Notes under the pieces: model-generated
The model's input: only the letters and a program-made list of their open reading frames with translations
The model's database searches: none
What the model was told of the DNA's origin: nothing
Assembly (NCBI RefSeq): GCF_900496975.1
Contig: NZ_UFQC01000010.1
Coordinates: 62,001 to 126,000 of the forward strand
DNA length: 64,000 nucleotides
Source: Achromobacter veterisilvae
GTDB lineage: Bacteria > Pseudomonadota > Gammaproteobacteria > Burkholderiales > Burkholderiaceae_B
Direction of reading: 5' to 3'
In this document: positions 42,484 to 51,442 of the stretch, in pieces
How positions within the stretch are numbered: position 1 is the first letter of the stretch
Layout of the letters: every line of letters starts with the position of its first letter
Position numbers and translations under genes: made by a program

Positions 42484-43425
42484 TCAGAATTTGAAGGCCG
42501 CTTTCTTCAGCACGGCCGATGACACCGCGACGGACGCGATGATGATGAAGCCCAGCACGATGTCCTGCACGTAGTACGGCGCGCCCATCAGGACCAGGCC
42601 GTTGCCCAGCACCTTCAGGATCAGCGCCGCGACGAGCGTGCCAGGGATGTTGGCGTGGCCGGGATTGAACATGGTCATGCCCAGCAGCACGGCGGCGATC
42701 GCGTACAGGAAGTAATCGCCGGCCATGTTGGGCGCGGCGGACGACAGGCTGGCGGTGAGCAGGACGGCCGCCAGGCCCGCGCACAGGCCGGACAGGGCCA
42801 GGCCGATGCTCTTCATGGCGCGGATGTCGATGCCGGCCAGGCGGGCGGATTCGCCGGCCTCGCCGGTGGCGGTCATGCGGGCGCCGGTGCGGGTCCACTT
42901 GACCAGGAAAAAGGCCAACAGCACGGCGCCCAGCATCCACAGCACCAGGGCGGGGATGCCGAAGGGCTTGCCGCGGGCCAGGTCGGTGAAGGCGGCGGGC
43001 CAGCGGCCCACGTAGGACACGCCGTCGGTCAGCATGAAAGCGAAGCCGCGCGCCATGGCGGCCATGCCCAGGGTGGCGATCAGGGAAGGCACCCGCAGCC
43101 GCGTCACGGCGACGCCGTTGGCCAGGCCGCAAAGCAGCCCCACGCCCAGGCCCGCTCCGATGGCAAGCAGCACAGGCTGGCCGGTATGGACCAGGGCGCC
43201 GGTGACGACGGCGGCCAGGCTGGCCACGTCGGCGACCGACAGGTCCAGTTCGGCGGTCACCAGCGCCAGCGTGAAGCCCAGCGCGATGATGGCCAGGAAA
43301 CTGGTTTCCTTGGCGATGTTCAAGAGGTTGTTGGGCGCCGCGAAATTCGGCGCGGCCAACGCGAAGAATCCGACCAGGACCAGTCCCGCGATTGCCGTGC
43401 CGTATTTTTCCAGGATGCCGCGCAT
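42484..43425 (-). CDS. Sugar ABC transporter permease (CUT2, RbsC-like)
   Basis: 313 aa, 8-10 membrane helices. RbsC-type motifs: LNIAKETSFLAIIALGFTLALVTAELDLSV (the typical I/V-G-G-I-D-L-S-V site, here ELDLSV), VTRLRVPSLIATLGMAAMARG, GTLVAALILKVLGNGL. AAGGGTTGAGTCG precedes ATG 43425. Forms a homodimeric pore. A perfect intercistronic hairpin (43461-43484) separates it from the kinase. Confidence 0.92.
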   Translation of the reverse strand: MRGILEKYGTAIAGLVLVGFFALAAPNFAAPNNLLNIAKETSFLAIIALGFTLALVTAELDLSVADVASLAAVVTGALVHTGQPVLLAIGAGLGVGLLCGLANGVAVTRLRVPSLIATLGMAAMARGFAFMLTDGVSYVGRWPAAFTDLARGKPFGIPALVLWMLGAVLLAFFLVKWTRTGARMTATGEAGESARLAGIDIRAMKSIGLALSGLCAGLAAVLLTASLSSAAPNMAGDYFLYAIAAVLLGMTMFNPGHANIPGTLVAALILKVLGNGLVLMGAPYYVQDIVLGFIIIASVAVSSAVLKKAAFKF

Positions 43426-43460
43426 CGACTCAACCCTTGCTGCGTTTTGATTATGGTGCG

Positions 43461-43484
43461 GATGCCGGGCCCGTGCCCGGCATC
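43461..43484 (-). other. Intercistronic hairpin between kinase and sugar ABC genes
   Basis: Perfect 10-bp stem GATGCCGGGC / GCCCGGCATC with loop CCGT, in the 73-nt gap after the FGGY kinase and before the permease. In the minus-strand reading direction no T-run follows, so it is unlikely to be a full terminator; it could set 3'-end stability and give different amounts of kinase and transporter mRNA. Confidence 0.6.
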
Positions 43485-43498
43485 GATGGCGTCGTAGT

Positions 43499-45010
43499 TT
43501 ATACCCGCGGCTGCATGCTGATGCCCGCCAGGGCCCGCGACACTGGAGCCAGCGCGGCTTCGGCGGCGCGGAACTGCGCGTACATGCGGCGGTAGGCGCG
43601 GGCCCGGTCGGGCTGGGGCTCGTAGCGCTGCGCCACGCGCACCAGCCGGTCCTGGGCGGCCGCGAAGCTGTCGTACCGGCCCAGTCCCGTCCATGCCGCC
43701 ACCGCCGCGCCCAGCACGCCCGGCTGTTCGGCCTGCCCGATGACCAGGGGCCGCTCGCAGATATCGGCCTTGACCTGGCACCACTGCGCGTTGGACGCCG
43801 CGCCGCCGCCGAAGCGGATTTCCCCCACGGGGCCGCCCAGGGCGGCCTCGGCCCGTTCCAGCACGATGCGGTTCAGGAAGGCCACGCCTTCCAGCACGGC
43901 CCAGGCCAGGTCCCCCGGACCATGGCGCCGGTTCAGGCCCAGGAAGGCCCCGCGCAGGTGCGGATCCCAGTACGGCACGCGCTCGCCCTGCAGGTAGGGC
44001 AGGAACAGCGCCGGCTGCGGATCGCGCGGCGCGTCCAGCAGGGCGTCCATGGCCTCGCCGACGCCGGCCATGCCTTCATCGCCCAGGCGGCCCAGCAAGG
44101 GCAGCAGCCAGGCGACGGTGTCCGCGCCGTTCTGGCCCGGCCCGCCGATCTGGTGATGGCCGCCGCCCCAGTCCACGGTCATCAGGCCCTGCGCCTGGAC
44201 CGGCTCGGCGCCCACGGCGCCGAAGACTTCGGTGGTGCCCGAGATGTTGTAGGCATAGCCCGGCCGCAAGGCGCCCAGGCCCGCCACGGCGGCCCAGGTG
44301 TCGTTGGCGCAGGCCACCACGGGACGCCCCGCCAGGCGCGCCAGGGAGCCCGGCAAGCCGGCCTGCACCGGCCCGACGACCGCCAGCGGATCGAGCAGGG
44401 GCGGCACCCAGGCCGGATCGGCGCCCACGGCGGTGAGCAGGTCGGGCCCTTGCGCCGGGGCCGCCGCGGCCGCGGCCAGCCGGGCCATGGACACCGTGTC
44501 GCTGGCCACCCGCCCGGTCAGGCGGAAGTTCAGGTAATCCTTGGGTTCCAGCACCGCGCGCACCCGCGCCGCATGCTGCGGTTCGGCGCGCAGCAGCCAG
44601 GCCACGCGGGCCCAGGGATGGAAGGCATTGATCTGGCCGCACTCGGGATGCGAGGCCGGCATGGGCGAGAGCCATGCTCCCACGTCCGCGGCCGCGCGGG
44701 TGTCGCGCCAGGTGATGGCGGGCCGGATGGCCGCGCCCTGCGCGTCGATGAATACCTGCGTGCGCGTGACGCCGCAGATCGCGATGGCCTCGACCGCGCC
44801 GAATGCGGCGCCGGCCCGCGCGGCCAGGGTGTCGGACAGGGATTGCAGGCCGCGCCACCAGGCATCGGGGTCGATCTCGTCCCAGCCGGGCCGGTCCGCG
44901 ATACCGGCCGGACTGTCGATGTGGCAGGCATGGACGATCCCGCCTCCGCCGTCCACCAGCGCGGCGCGGAAACGCGTGCCGCCCAGATCCACCGCCAGTA
45001 CATGGCTCAT
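43499..45010 (-). CDS. FGGY-family carbohydrate kinase
   Basis: 503 aa from ATG 45010 (GCAGGACGCCGTC upstream; a TTG at 45025 would add five residues). Actin-like ATPase fold: VLAVDLGGTRFRAALVDGGG, VTRTQVFIDAQGAAIRPAITWRDTRA, and GEIRFGGGAASNAQWCQVKADICERP, LGAAVAAWTGLG. Phosphorylates a sugar or sugar alcohol from the transporter downstream. It resembles xylulokinases in outline, but the substrate is not readable. First gene of the operon. Confidence 0.9.
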   Translation of the reverse strand: MSHVLAVDLGGTRFRAALVDGGGGIVHACHIDSPAGIADRPGWDEIDPDAWWRGLQSLSDTLAARAGAAFGAVEAIAICGVTRTQVFIDAQGAAIRPAITWRDTRAAADVGAWLSPMPASHPECGQINAFHPWARVAWLLRAEPQHAARVRAVLEPKDYLNFRLTGRVASDTVSMARLAAAAAAPAQGPDLLTAVGADPAWVPPLLDPLAVVGPVQAGLPGSLARLAGRPVVACANDTWAAVAGLGALRPGYAYNISGTTEVFGAVGAEPVQAQGLMTVDWGGGHHQIGGPGQNGADTVAWLLPLLGRLGDEGMAGVGEAMDALLDAPRDPQPALFLPYLQGERVPYWDPHLRGAFLGLNRRHGPGDLAWAVLEGVAFLNRIVLERAEAALGGPVGEIRFGGGAASNAQWCQVKADICERPLVIGQAEQPGVLGAAVAAWTGLGRYDSFAAAQDRLVRVAQRYEPQPDRARAYRRMYAQFRAAEAALAPVSRALAGISMQPRV

Positions 45011-45361
45011 GACGGCGTCCTGCAATGGGAAGTCTGGCTGCGCGCGGGCGGCATGGCCCGCAGCGGGCGGGAAGTCGGACGATGAAGCATGAGGGGCGCG
45101 TTCCGCGTAATCCGGTCAGGTCGTCGAAACCGCGTTTCGACCTATGAAGATTGTATTGCAGCCACGCCGGGCCGGCGGCCGGAATCCCGCGCGGACGGCG
45201 GTTTTACGCTGCACCGCAGCACCGGAAACCCTATCAATTGATTATTTCTGTTCAGGTGACAGGGGCCGGAGGCCTGCGACAGAATGGGCCACGCCCGGAG
45301 GAGACAGCCGGGGCCACAAGAATCCACTGAACCGCGTGCGCGGCGCGCGCGCCCAAGGCCC
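45011..45361. promoter_or_regulatory. Divergent control region, kinase operon / BKACE operon
   Basis: 351 bp without a credible gene. At 45123-45141 is the inverted repeat GTCGAAACCGCGTTTCGAC, close in form to LacI/GalR-family operators (GAAAC centre GTTTC). It lies 113 bp upstream of the sugar-kinase operon, so a LacI-type repressor encoded elsewhere may control that operon. At 45233-45242 is a perfect ATCAATTGAT palindrome within an AT-rich patch, nearer the BKACE gene. No LacI gene is in this window. Confidence 0.6.
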
Positions 45362-46297
45362 ATGAAAAAATCCAGGAACAAGGTCATCATCACCTGCGCG
45401 ATCACCGGCTCGGTCCACACGCCGTCGATGTCGCCCCACCTGCCCGTCACGCCCGACGACATCGCCCGGTCCGCGCTGGACGCCGCCGAGGCCGGCGCCG
45501 CCATCGTGCACTTGCATGCGCGCAAGCCGGACACCGGGCAGCCCACCCAGGACCCTGCCCTGTACGCGCAATTCCTGCCGCGCATCAAGCAGGCCTCGGA
45601 CGTGGTGATCAACATCACGACGGGCGGCTCGCCGGTGCTGCCCCTGGCCGACCGCATGGCGCCGGCGCTGCGGTTCAAGCCGGAAGTGGCATCCCTGAAC
45701 ATGGGGTCCATGAATTTCGGCATGTACGAGCTGCTCGAACGCTTCAAGGAATTCAAGCACGCCTGGGAGCGCCCCTATCTCGAAGGCAGCAGCGACCTGA
45801 TCTTCAAGAACACGTTCAAGGACATCGAGCACATCCTGACGGCTTGCGGCGACAACGGCACGCGCTTCGAGATCGAGTGCTACGACATCGGGCATCTGTA
45901 CACGGCGGCGCATTTCGTGGACCGCAAGCTGCTGAAACCGCCCTTCCTGATCCAGTCGGTGTTCGGCATACGCGGCGGGATCGGCACGCATCCCGAAGAC
46001 GTGGCGATGATGAAGCGGACGGCCGACCGGCTGTTCGGGGACGACTACATCTGGTCGGTGCTGGCCGCCGGGCGCAAGCAGACGCCGCTGGCGACGATGG
46101 CCGCGACCATGGGCGGGAACGTCCGCGTGGGGCTGGAGGATTCGCTGTGGGACGGGCCTGGCGAACTGGCGCGGTCGAATGCCGACCAGGTGCGCCGGAT
46201 CCGGCGGATCCTGGAAGATCTGTCGCTGCGGATCGCCACGCCCGATGAAGCGCGCGAAACGCTGCAACTCAAGGGCCGCGACAACGTCGCGTTCTGA
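45362..46297 (+). CDS. Beta-keto acid cleavage enzyme (BKACE, DUF849 / Kce family)
   Basis: 311 aa. Family motifs: IITCAITGSVHTPSMSPHLPVTPDDIA, AAIVHLHARKPDTGQPTQDP, NITTGGSP, LNMGSMNFGMYE, EIECYDIGHL and GGNVRVGLEDSLW. BKACE enzymes are zinc-dependent and react a 3-keto acid with acetyl-CoA to give acetoacetate and a new acyl-CoA; 3-keto-5-aminohexanoate (lysine fermentation) and dehydrocarnitine are known substrates. First of three genes (BKACE, binding protein, SDR): SDR oxidation to the keto acid followed by BKACE cleavage is a coherent route. Poorly supported RBS; ATG 45362 fits the family N-terminus. Confidence 0.9.
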   Translation: MKKSRNKVIITCAITGSVHTPSMSPHLPVTPDDIARSALDAAEAGAAIVHLHARKPDTGQPTQDPALYAQFLPRIKQASDVVINITTGGSPVLPLADRMAPALRFKPEVASLNMGSMNFGMYELLERFKEFKHAWERPYLEGSSDLIFKNTFKDIEHILTACGDNGTRFEIECYDIGHLYTAAHFVDRKLLKPPFLIQSVFGIRGGIGTHPEDVAMMKRTADRLFGDDYIWSVLAAGRKQTPLATMAATMGGNVRVGLEDSLWDGPGELARSNADQVRRIRRILEDLSLRIATPDEARETLQLKGRDNVAF

Positions 46298-46328
46298 CGA
46301 ACGATTCCATCCAGAGGGGAGACTAGAC

Positions 46329-47525
46329 ATGAAAAAGACATTGTGCGCGGCCGCCTTGGCCGCCCTGTTCGGCATGGCCGGCGCGGCGCAGGCCGACGAG
46401 GTGATCCGCATCGGTTTCATCACCGACATGTCGGGCCTGTCCGCGGACGCGGACGGCCCGGGCGGCGCGGAGGCGATCAAGATGGCGGTGGCCGACCTGG
46501 GCGGTACGGTGGCCGGCAAGAAGGTGGAGGTTCTGGTGGCCGACCACCAGAACCGCGCCGACATCGCCTCGTCGCGCGCCCGGGAATGGCTCGACCAGAA
46601 AGGCGTGAACATGCTGATCGCGGGCGCGAACTCCGCGGCGGCGCTGGCGATGGCGAAAGTGGCCGAAGAAAAGAAGACGCCGTTCTTCGTGGTGAGCGCC
46701 GGGGCCTCGGAACTGACGAACGCGCAGTGCACGCCCTATACCGTGCATTACGTGTACGACACGGTTTCTCTCGCCCGCGGCACGGCGCGGGCCATGATGA
46801 AGGAAGGAAACAAGGACTGGTACTTCCTGACGGTGGACCATGCGTTCGGCCACGCGCTGGAGCGCGATGCGTCGGCGGTGGTGCAGGCCGACGGCGGCAA
46901 CGTGAAGGGACGGGTCCGCCATCCGCTGAACGCGGCCGATTTCTCGTCGTTCATCCTGCAGGCGCAGGCATCGGGCGCTTCGGTGCTGGGCCTGGCGAAT
47001 TCGGCCAGCGACACCAGCAACGCGGTGAAGGCCGCCGCCGAATTCGGGCTGACGCCGAAGATGAAGATCGCCGGCCTGCTGGTGCTGATTACGGACGTCC
47101 ACGCGCTGGGCCTGCAGGCCGCCCAGGGCATGTACCTGACGACGGCCTGGTACTGGGACCAGGACGAACCCTCGCGGCAATGGGCGGCGCGTTTCGAAGA
47201 ACGCATGAAGAAAAAACCGTCGATGCTGCAGGCGGGGGACTATTCCGCGACGGCGACCTACCTGAAGGCGGTCGCCGCCACCAACAGCACCGATGGCGAT
47301 ACGATCATGAAGTGGCTGAAGGCGAATCCGGTGAACGACTTCTTCGCCAAGGACGGCAAGATCCGCGCCGACGGGCTGATGGTGCACGACATGTTCCTGA
47401 TGCAGGTGAAGGCGCCGTCGGAATCCAAGGCGCCGTGGGACTATTACAAGCTGGTGGCGCGCGTGCCCGGCGACCAGGTCTATACCTCGCCCCAGGAATC
47501 GACCTGCCGCCTGATGAAGCCCTGA
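46329..47525 (+). CDS. Branched-chain-type ABC substrate-binding protein, orphan
   Basis: 398 aa from ATG 46329, signal peptide ending AAQADE. Peripla_BP_6 motifs: IRIGFITDMSGLSADADGPGG, KKVEVLVADHQNRADIASSRAREWLDQKGVN, VADHAFGHALE-type VDHAFGHALERDA. No permease or ATPase genes accompany it. It lies between BKACE and SDR genes, so it likely delivers the hydroxy or amino acid they degrade, using a transporter encoded elsewhere. 31 nt after the BKACE stop. Confidence 0.9.
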   Translation: MKKTLCAAALAALFGMAGAAQADEVIRIGFITDMSGLSADADGPGGAEAIKMAVADLGGTVAGKKVEVLVADHQNRADIASSRAREWLDQKGVNMLIAGANSAAALAMAKVAEEKKTPFFVVSAGASELTNAQCTPYTVHYVYDTVSLARGTARAMMKEGNKDWYFLTVDHAFGHALERDASAVVQADGGNVKGRVRHPLNAADFSSFILQAQASGASVLGLANSASDTSNAVKAAAEFGLTPKMKIAGLLVLITDVHALGLQAAQGMYLTTAWYWDQDEPSRQWAARFEERMKKKPSMLQAGDYSATATYLKAVAATNSTDGDTIMKWLKANPVNDFFAKDGKIRADGLMVHDMFLMQVKAPSESKAPWDYYKLVARVPGDQVYTSPQESTCRLMKP

Positions 47526-47550
47526 TCCCGCAACACGAGAAGGAATCCGC

Positions 47551-48369
47551 ATGACCATCAAGAGCCACGTCCCGGGCGATATCTCCGCGCTGCCCGTGGA
47601 CCTGTCCGGCAAGCGCGTCATCGTGACCGCGGGCGCGGCCGGCATCGGCGCGGCGATCGCCGCCGCGTTCGCCGAACGCGGCGCCCGGGTGCACGTCTGC
47701 GACGTGGATGAACAGGCCCTGGCTGCCTGCCCCCATCCGCGGGCGCGGGCCGACGTGAGCCGGCGCGAGGAAGTCGACCGCTATATGCAGGAAGCGCTGG
47801 CGCACCTGGGCGGCCTGGACGTGCTGGTGAACAACGCCGGCATCGCCGGCCCGACAGCCGGCATTGCCGACATCGCGCCGCAGGAACTGGACGCCACGCT
47901 GGACATCAACCTGGCCTCGCAGTTCCACACGGTGCGGCACGCGCTGCCGGCGCTGCGCGCGGCCGGCGGCGGCAGCATCATCAACATCAGCTCGGTGGCG
48001 GGCCGCATGGGCGTGCCGATGCGCACGCCCTACGCCGCGACCAAATGGGGCGTGGTGGGGCTGACGCGGTCGCTCGCGGTGGAGCTGGGCGGCTACGGCA
48101 TCCGCGTCAATGCGCTGCTGCCGGGGCTGGTGGCGGGGCCGCGGATCGAACGGGTGATCGAGGCGCGGGCGAAGAACATGGGGCTGACGGTCGAAGAAGA
48201 AACCCGGCTGGAGCTGTCCGGCGTCAGCCTGCGGCAGTTCGTGCGCGCCGCGGACATCGCCAACATGGCGCTGTTCCTGGCCAGCCCGTTCGGGGCGATG
48301 GTCAGCGGGCAGGCGATCAGCATCGACGGCGACCTGCAATCCCTGCCCTGGCAGCCGCCGGCGGACTAG
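47551..48369 (+). CDS. Short-chain dehydrogenase/reductase (SDR)
   Basis: 272 aa classical SDR. TAGAAGIGAAIA cofactor motif, NNAGIAG, ISSVAGRMG (catalytic Ser) and YAATK (Tyr-Lys). Likely oxidises a 3-hydroxy acid to the 3-keto acid used by the BKACE enzyme upstream. GAGAAGGAATCCGC precedes the ATG. The stop TAG abuts the stop of the convergent LysR gene with no spacer. Confidence 0.9.
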   Translation: MTIKSHVPGDISALPVDLSGKRVIVTAGAAGIGAAIAAAFAERGARVHVCDVDEQALAACPHPRARADVSRREEVDRYMQEALAHLGGLDVLVNNAGIAGPTAGIADIAPQELDATLDINLASQFHTVRHALPALRAAGGGSIINISSVAGRMGVPMRTPYAATKWGVVGLTRSLAVELGGYGIRVNALLPGLVAGPRIERVIEARAKNMGLTVEEETRLELSGVSLRQFVRAADIANMALFLASPFGAMVSGQAISIDGDLQSLPWQPPAD

Positions 48370-49299
48370 TCAGCCCAGCAGTTCGATGGTCTGCGCGTAG
48401 ACGCCGTTGCGGCGCTCATCGGCGGTGGCGCGCAGCGCGTCCAGCAGGCGTTCGGCCAGGTCCTGGTTCTGCGCTTCCCGGCGAGCGATGAGCAGGAAGT
48501 CGTACCACTGCCGGGAGGCCAGCGGCCGCACCACCAGATCGGGATAGGCGGCCGCGATGTCCCAGGCGGACAGCGCGTTCACCAGGCTGATGCCCTTCAC
48601 GGCCCGGACGGTTCCTGGCAGCAGGGACATGTGCGCGCGCATGCCGGAGCGCAGGATCAGCGAATCCGCGATGTTTCCCTGCGCGACGACGTAGTCGGAC
48701 CACAGCGGCTTGACGTAGGTTTCGGGCGGGATGTCGCCGACCGCGATCACGTCCCGGCCCGCGAGGGGATGCTCGCGGTGCGCGATGGCCATGACGTAGG
48801 CGCGCAGGAAGGGCATGAAGTTCAGGCGCGGGCTCTCGCGGCTCACGGCGCTGAGGCCGAAGTCCGCGCGCATGGTCTCGACGGCGCTGATCGCCTGCAC
48901 GGACGATTCGATGTCGATGGAGAACGGCCGCGTGCCGTTCGCATCCAGATAGCGCCGCACGGCGTCAGGCGCGTAGCCCAGCGCCAGCGCCGGCGACGAG
49001 GCGATCCGCAGGCCGCGGCCGCCGAACTGTTCGATGCTGTGCAGCGCCTCGTCGATGCGGACCAGTTCGTCCAGCACGAACTTCGCTTCGCTGTAGAGGT
49101 ACTGACCGGCCTCCGTCGGCCGCAGGGTCTTGTGGGAACGATCGAACAACTGCACGCCGGTGGCGCCTTCCAGGCGCGAAATGGCGTGGCTGATCGCCGG
49201 CTGCGTCAGGTGCATGACTTGCGCGGCCTGCCGGGTGGAGCCGGTCATGACCACCGTGTAGAAAATACGGAGGTCGTGGATGTTGAAGTTGCGCTTCAT
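48370..49299 (-). CDS. LysR-family transcriptional regulator
   Basis: 309 aa. HTH: NIHDLRIFYTVVMTGSTRQAAQVMHLTQPAISHAISRLEGATG. LysR effector domain follows. It ends back-to-back with the SDR stop codon and begins 4 nt before the end of the DUF1254 gene on the same strand, so it may be cotranscribed with that gene; its targets are not evident. Confidence 0.9.
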   Translation of the reverse strand: MKRNFNIHDLRIFYTVVMTGSTRQAAQVMHLTQPAISHAISRLEGATGVQLFDRSHKTLRPTEAGQYLYSEAKFVLDELVRIDEALHSIEQFGGRGLRIASSPALALGYAPDAVRRYLDANGTRPFSIDIESSVQAISAVETMRADFGLSAVSRESPRLNFMPFLRAYVMAIAHREHPLAGRDVIAVGDIPPETYVKPLWSDYVVAQGNIADSLILRSGMRAHMSLLPGTVRAVKGISLVNALSAWDIAAAYPDLVVRPLASRQWYDFLLIARREAQNQDLAERLLDALRATADERRNGVYAQTIELLG

Positions 49300-49303
49300 G
49301 CCG

Positions 49304-50791
49304 CTATCTTGCCACCCGCCCGATCTCCGGCGACACCCATTTGCCGTCCAGCAGCGCGGGCTTCGGCCAGTAGTACCGCAACGCCACCATGAACGGGCCT
49401 TGCGGCGCGGGCAGCCAATTGGATTCCCTGGACTTGCCCGGCGACTCCGCCTGGATGTGGATCGTCACCCCGCCGTCCGCGTCCCGCTTCAGGGACGGCA
49501 GCATGGACGAGTTGATCAGGTAACGCTTGATGGGGTTGGCCGCCAGTTGCTGATCGGGCAGCCGGTACACGGTCATGGACCAGAACGCGTTGACGGGCGG
49601 CAGGCCGCGCGGGGCGAAGCGCAGGGTGTACTTGTTCCTGCCATCCAGGGGCTGGCCGTTGCCGTCCTTTTCCAGCACAGGATACAGGGCCTCTTCGCGG
49701 CTGTTGGCGCCGATGCCGACCTGCGTGCCGGTGGCGCGCGCCAGGTAGTCGTTCTTCAGCGTGCCGCGGTCCCCGTACAGCGCGTCGGTCTTGCCGTCCA
49801 GGGCCTCGCGGTTCCTGTCGATAGCGTTCTGGCCGTCGTGCATGCCTTCCTGCAAGGCGCGGCGCAGCGCGGGGTTGATGTTCTCGGTATCGAAGGGTTC
49901 GCCGGGCCGAATGCCGATGCTGGCAAAGCGTTCCTGCAGCGACCTCTCGGACGGGTGCGCGGGCGCGAATTGCAGCAGGAAGGCCAGTTGGTTGTAGAAC
50001 TCCAGCGAACTTCGTAGCTGCGCGGGCGGCTCGGCGGGTATCCAGTCCACTTCCGCCGCCGGCGCGGGCGCGCGCTGCTTGCGGAAGGCGGACAGCGTCT
50101 GGATCCGGTAGCGCGACTGGATGCGCTTGACGTTCGGGAGGTCGGCGGCGTTGAAGAGCTGGGTGCGCCCCACCATGTTGACCAGCTCGGTTTCCGATCT
50201 GAAGACCTTGGTGATGCCGGGCGGCGCCTTGCCGTTCCAGCGCGGGCCGGCGACGAGGAACCTGCCGCCGCCGTTGCCGGTGCCGCGGCTGCCGATATAG
50301 GCGAAGTTGTAGGTGTACAGATCCATCAGTTGCAGCACGAAGTAGCGGCGTTGCTCCATCGGCGGCACGGTGATGACGACGGGCTCGGCGCGCAGGTCCA
50401 GCACCGCGAACGAGTACGGGGTGTCGGAATTGGGCGTGACGAAGGCCGTGTCTTCGGGGCCGAAGACGCGCGCGATGCTGTTGACGGTATTGAAGGGGCC
50501 CTTGTACTGCGGATTGTTCTTGTCGATATTGAAGGCGTACATGGTCTGGTAGCTGGCGACCATGGGCGTGCCGTACAGATACGCTTCGCGGGCGATGCCG
50601 CGCGCCTGTTGCGCGGTGACGCCCTCGATCCCGACCGATTGGGAACCGCTGGCGGCATCGGGCGAATTGAAGCTGCATCCCGCCAGGCCGGCGGCCAGCG
50701 CCGCGATGGCGGCCAGCCGGGCCGCGGCCGGCCAACGGGGGCCGCAAGACGTTGCAAGGGGAAAGCCGGTGCGGATCTGACGGTTGTGCAT
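49304..50791 (-). CDS. DUF1254/DUF1214 domain lipoprotein
   Basis: 495 aa from ATG 50791 (TGGAGCATTGG upstream), preferred over a GTG 15 nt further up. The N-terminus is a lipoprotein signal: hydrophobic run and lipobox LAAGLAGC. DUF1254 covers roughly residues 60-190 (AREAYLYGTPMVASYQTMYAFNI, TPNSDTPYSFAVLDLRAEPVVITVPPMEQRRYFVLQLMDLYT); DUF1214 covers the last 110 (RFAPRGLPPVNAFWSMTVYRLPDQQLAANPIKRYLI). These domains pair in secreted proteins of unknown activity. Membrane-anchored in the periplasm. Confidence 0.88.
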   Translation of the reverse strand: MHNRQIRTGFPLATSCGPRWPAAARLAAIAALAAGLAGCSFNSPDAASGSQSVGIEGVTAQQARGIAREAYLYGTPMVASYQTMYAFNIDKNNPQYKGPFNTVNSIARVFGPEDTAFVTPNSDTPYSFAVLDLRAEPVVITVPPMEQRRYFVLQLMDLYTYNFAYIGSRGTGNGGGRFLVAGPRWNGKAPPGITKVFRSETELVNMVGRTQLFNAADLPNVKRIQSRYRIQTLSAFRKQRAPAPAAEVDWIPAEPPAQLRSSLEFYNQLAFLLQFAPAHPSERSLQERFASIGIRPGEPFDTENINPALRRALQEGMHDGQNAIDRNREALDGKTDALYGDRGTLKNDYLARATGTQVGIGANSREEALYPVLEKDGNGQPLDGRNKYTLRFAPRGLPPVNAFWSMTVYRLPDQQLAANPIKRYLINSSMLPSLKRDADGGVTIHIQAESPGKSRESNWLPAPQGPFMVALRYYWPKPALLDGKWVSPEIGRVAR

Positions 50792-50896
50792 CCAATGCTC
50801 CAACACTTCAAGAGGGCGGCGTCGCGTGCTGCGTGTGAATCCCCGGGGGATTCTGTCATATTTCCCGGCGATGTAGAAGAAACGGCCCGCGCCGGC

Positions 50897-51442
50897 TCAA
50901 GCCGCCTGGTCCATGCCTTCCAGCCGCTGCTCGGGGATGGCCGCGATCGCGCTTTCGCTGGCGGCGGCGTCGGTGGTCAGGTGCTGGATCAGGTCCAGGG
51001 TGGTGGAGCGGCGGGTCAGCATCAGGCAGGTGACTTCCGGGCCGGCGACGCGCGTGGCGTGCCAGCAGCCGGGCCGCATGCAGACACCCTGGCCCTGCGG
51101 CACCCGGAACGCCGCCAGGGTGGACAGGTCGGGGCTGCCGTCGGCCGCGCTGCGCGCCACGACCTGGACGATCCCGCCCGTCAGCGGCACGATGGCCTGC
51201 TGGGTCAGAAGGTGCTTCTCCAGGCTGGCGATTTCCGCGGACTGGCTGCGGTAGTTGACCCACAGCAGTTCAGCGTCGCCGCCCGCGCCGGTATTGAACA
51301 GGTGTTCCTGCCAGAAGTCGGTGGCTGGGTTGGAATACAGCGGCACGCCATTGCCGTCCGGCATGGGCTTGCCCAGCATCCAGCCGTAGGCCCGGAAGGC
51401 CTCGGGCGTCAGGTCATTGATTTCCAGCTCGTTGCTCGTCAT
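50897..51442 (-). CDS. Ureidoglycolate lyase-like (AllA-family) protein
   Basis: 181 aa from ATG 51442. The AllA family pattern is seen in LEKHLLTQQAIVPLTGGIVQVVA and FRVPQGQGVCMRPGCWHATRV; canonical AllA has GxWHHPL, so one His differs. AllA converts ureidoglycolate to glyoxylate and urea in purine breakdown, but no other allantoin genes are present. It overlaps the preceding small gene by 4 nt (ATGA) and is thus coupled to it. True substrate uncertain. Confidence 0.78.
   Translation of the reverse strand: MTSNELEINDLTPEAFRAYGWMLGKPMPDGNGVPLYSNPATDFWQEHLFNTGAGGDAELLWVNYRSQSAEIASLEKHLLTQQAIVPLTGGIVQVVARSAADGSPDLSTLAAFRVPQGQGVCMRPGCWHATRVAGPEVTCLMLTRRSTTLDLIQHLTTDAAASESAIAAIPEQRLEGMDQAA

Noticed and set aside
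50897-51442. Allantoin/purine degradation locus
   Set aside because: The AllA-like gene stands without allantoinase, allantoicase or urease genes, and its His motif differs, so a pathway call is not justified.
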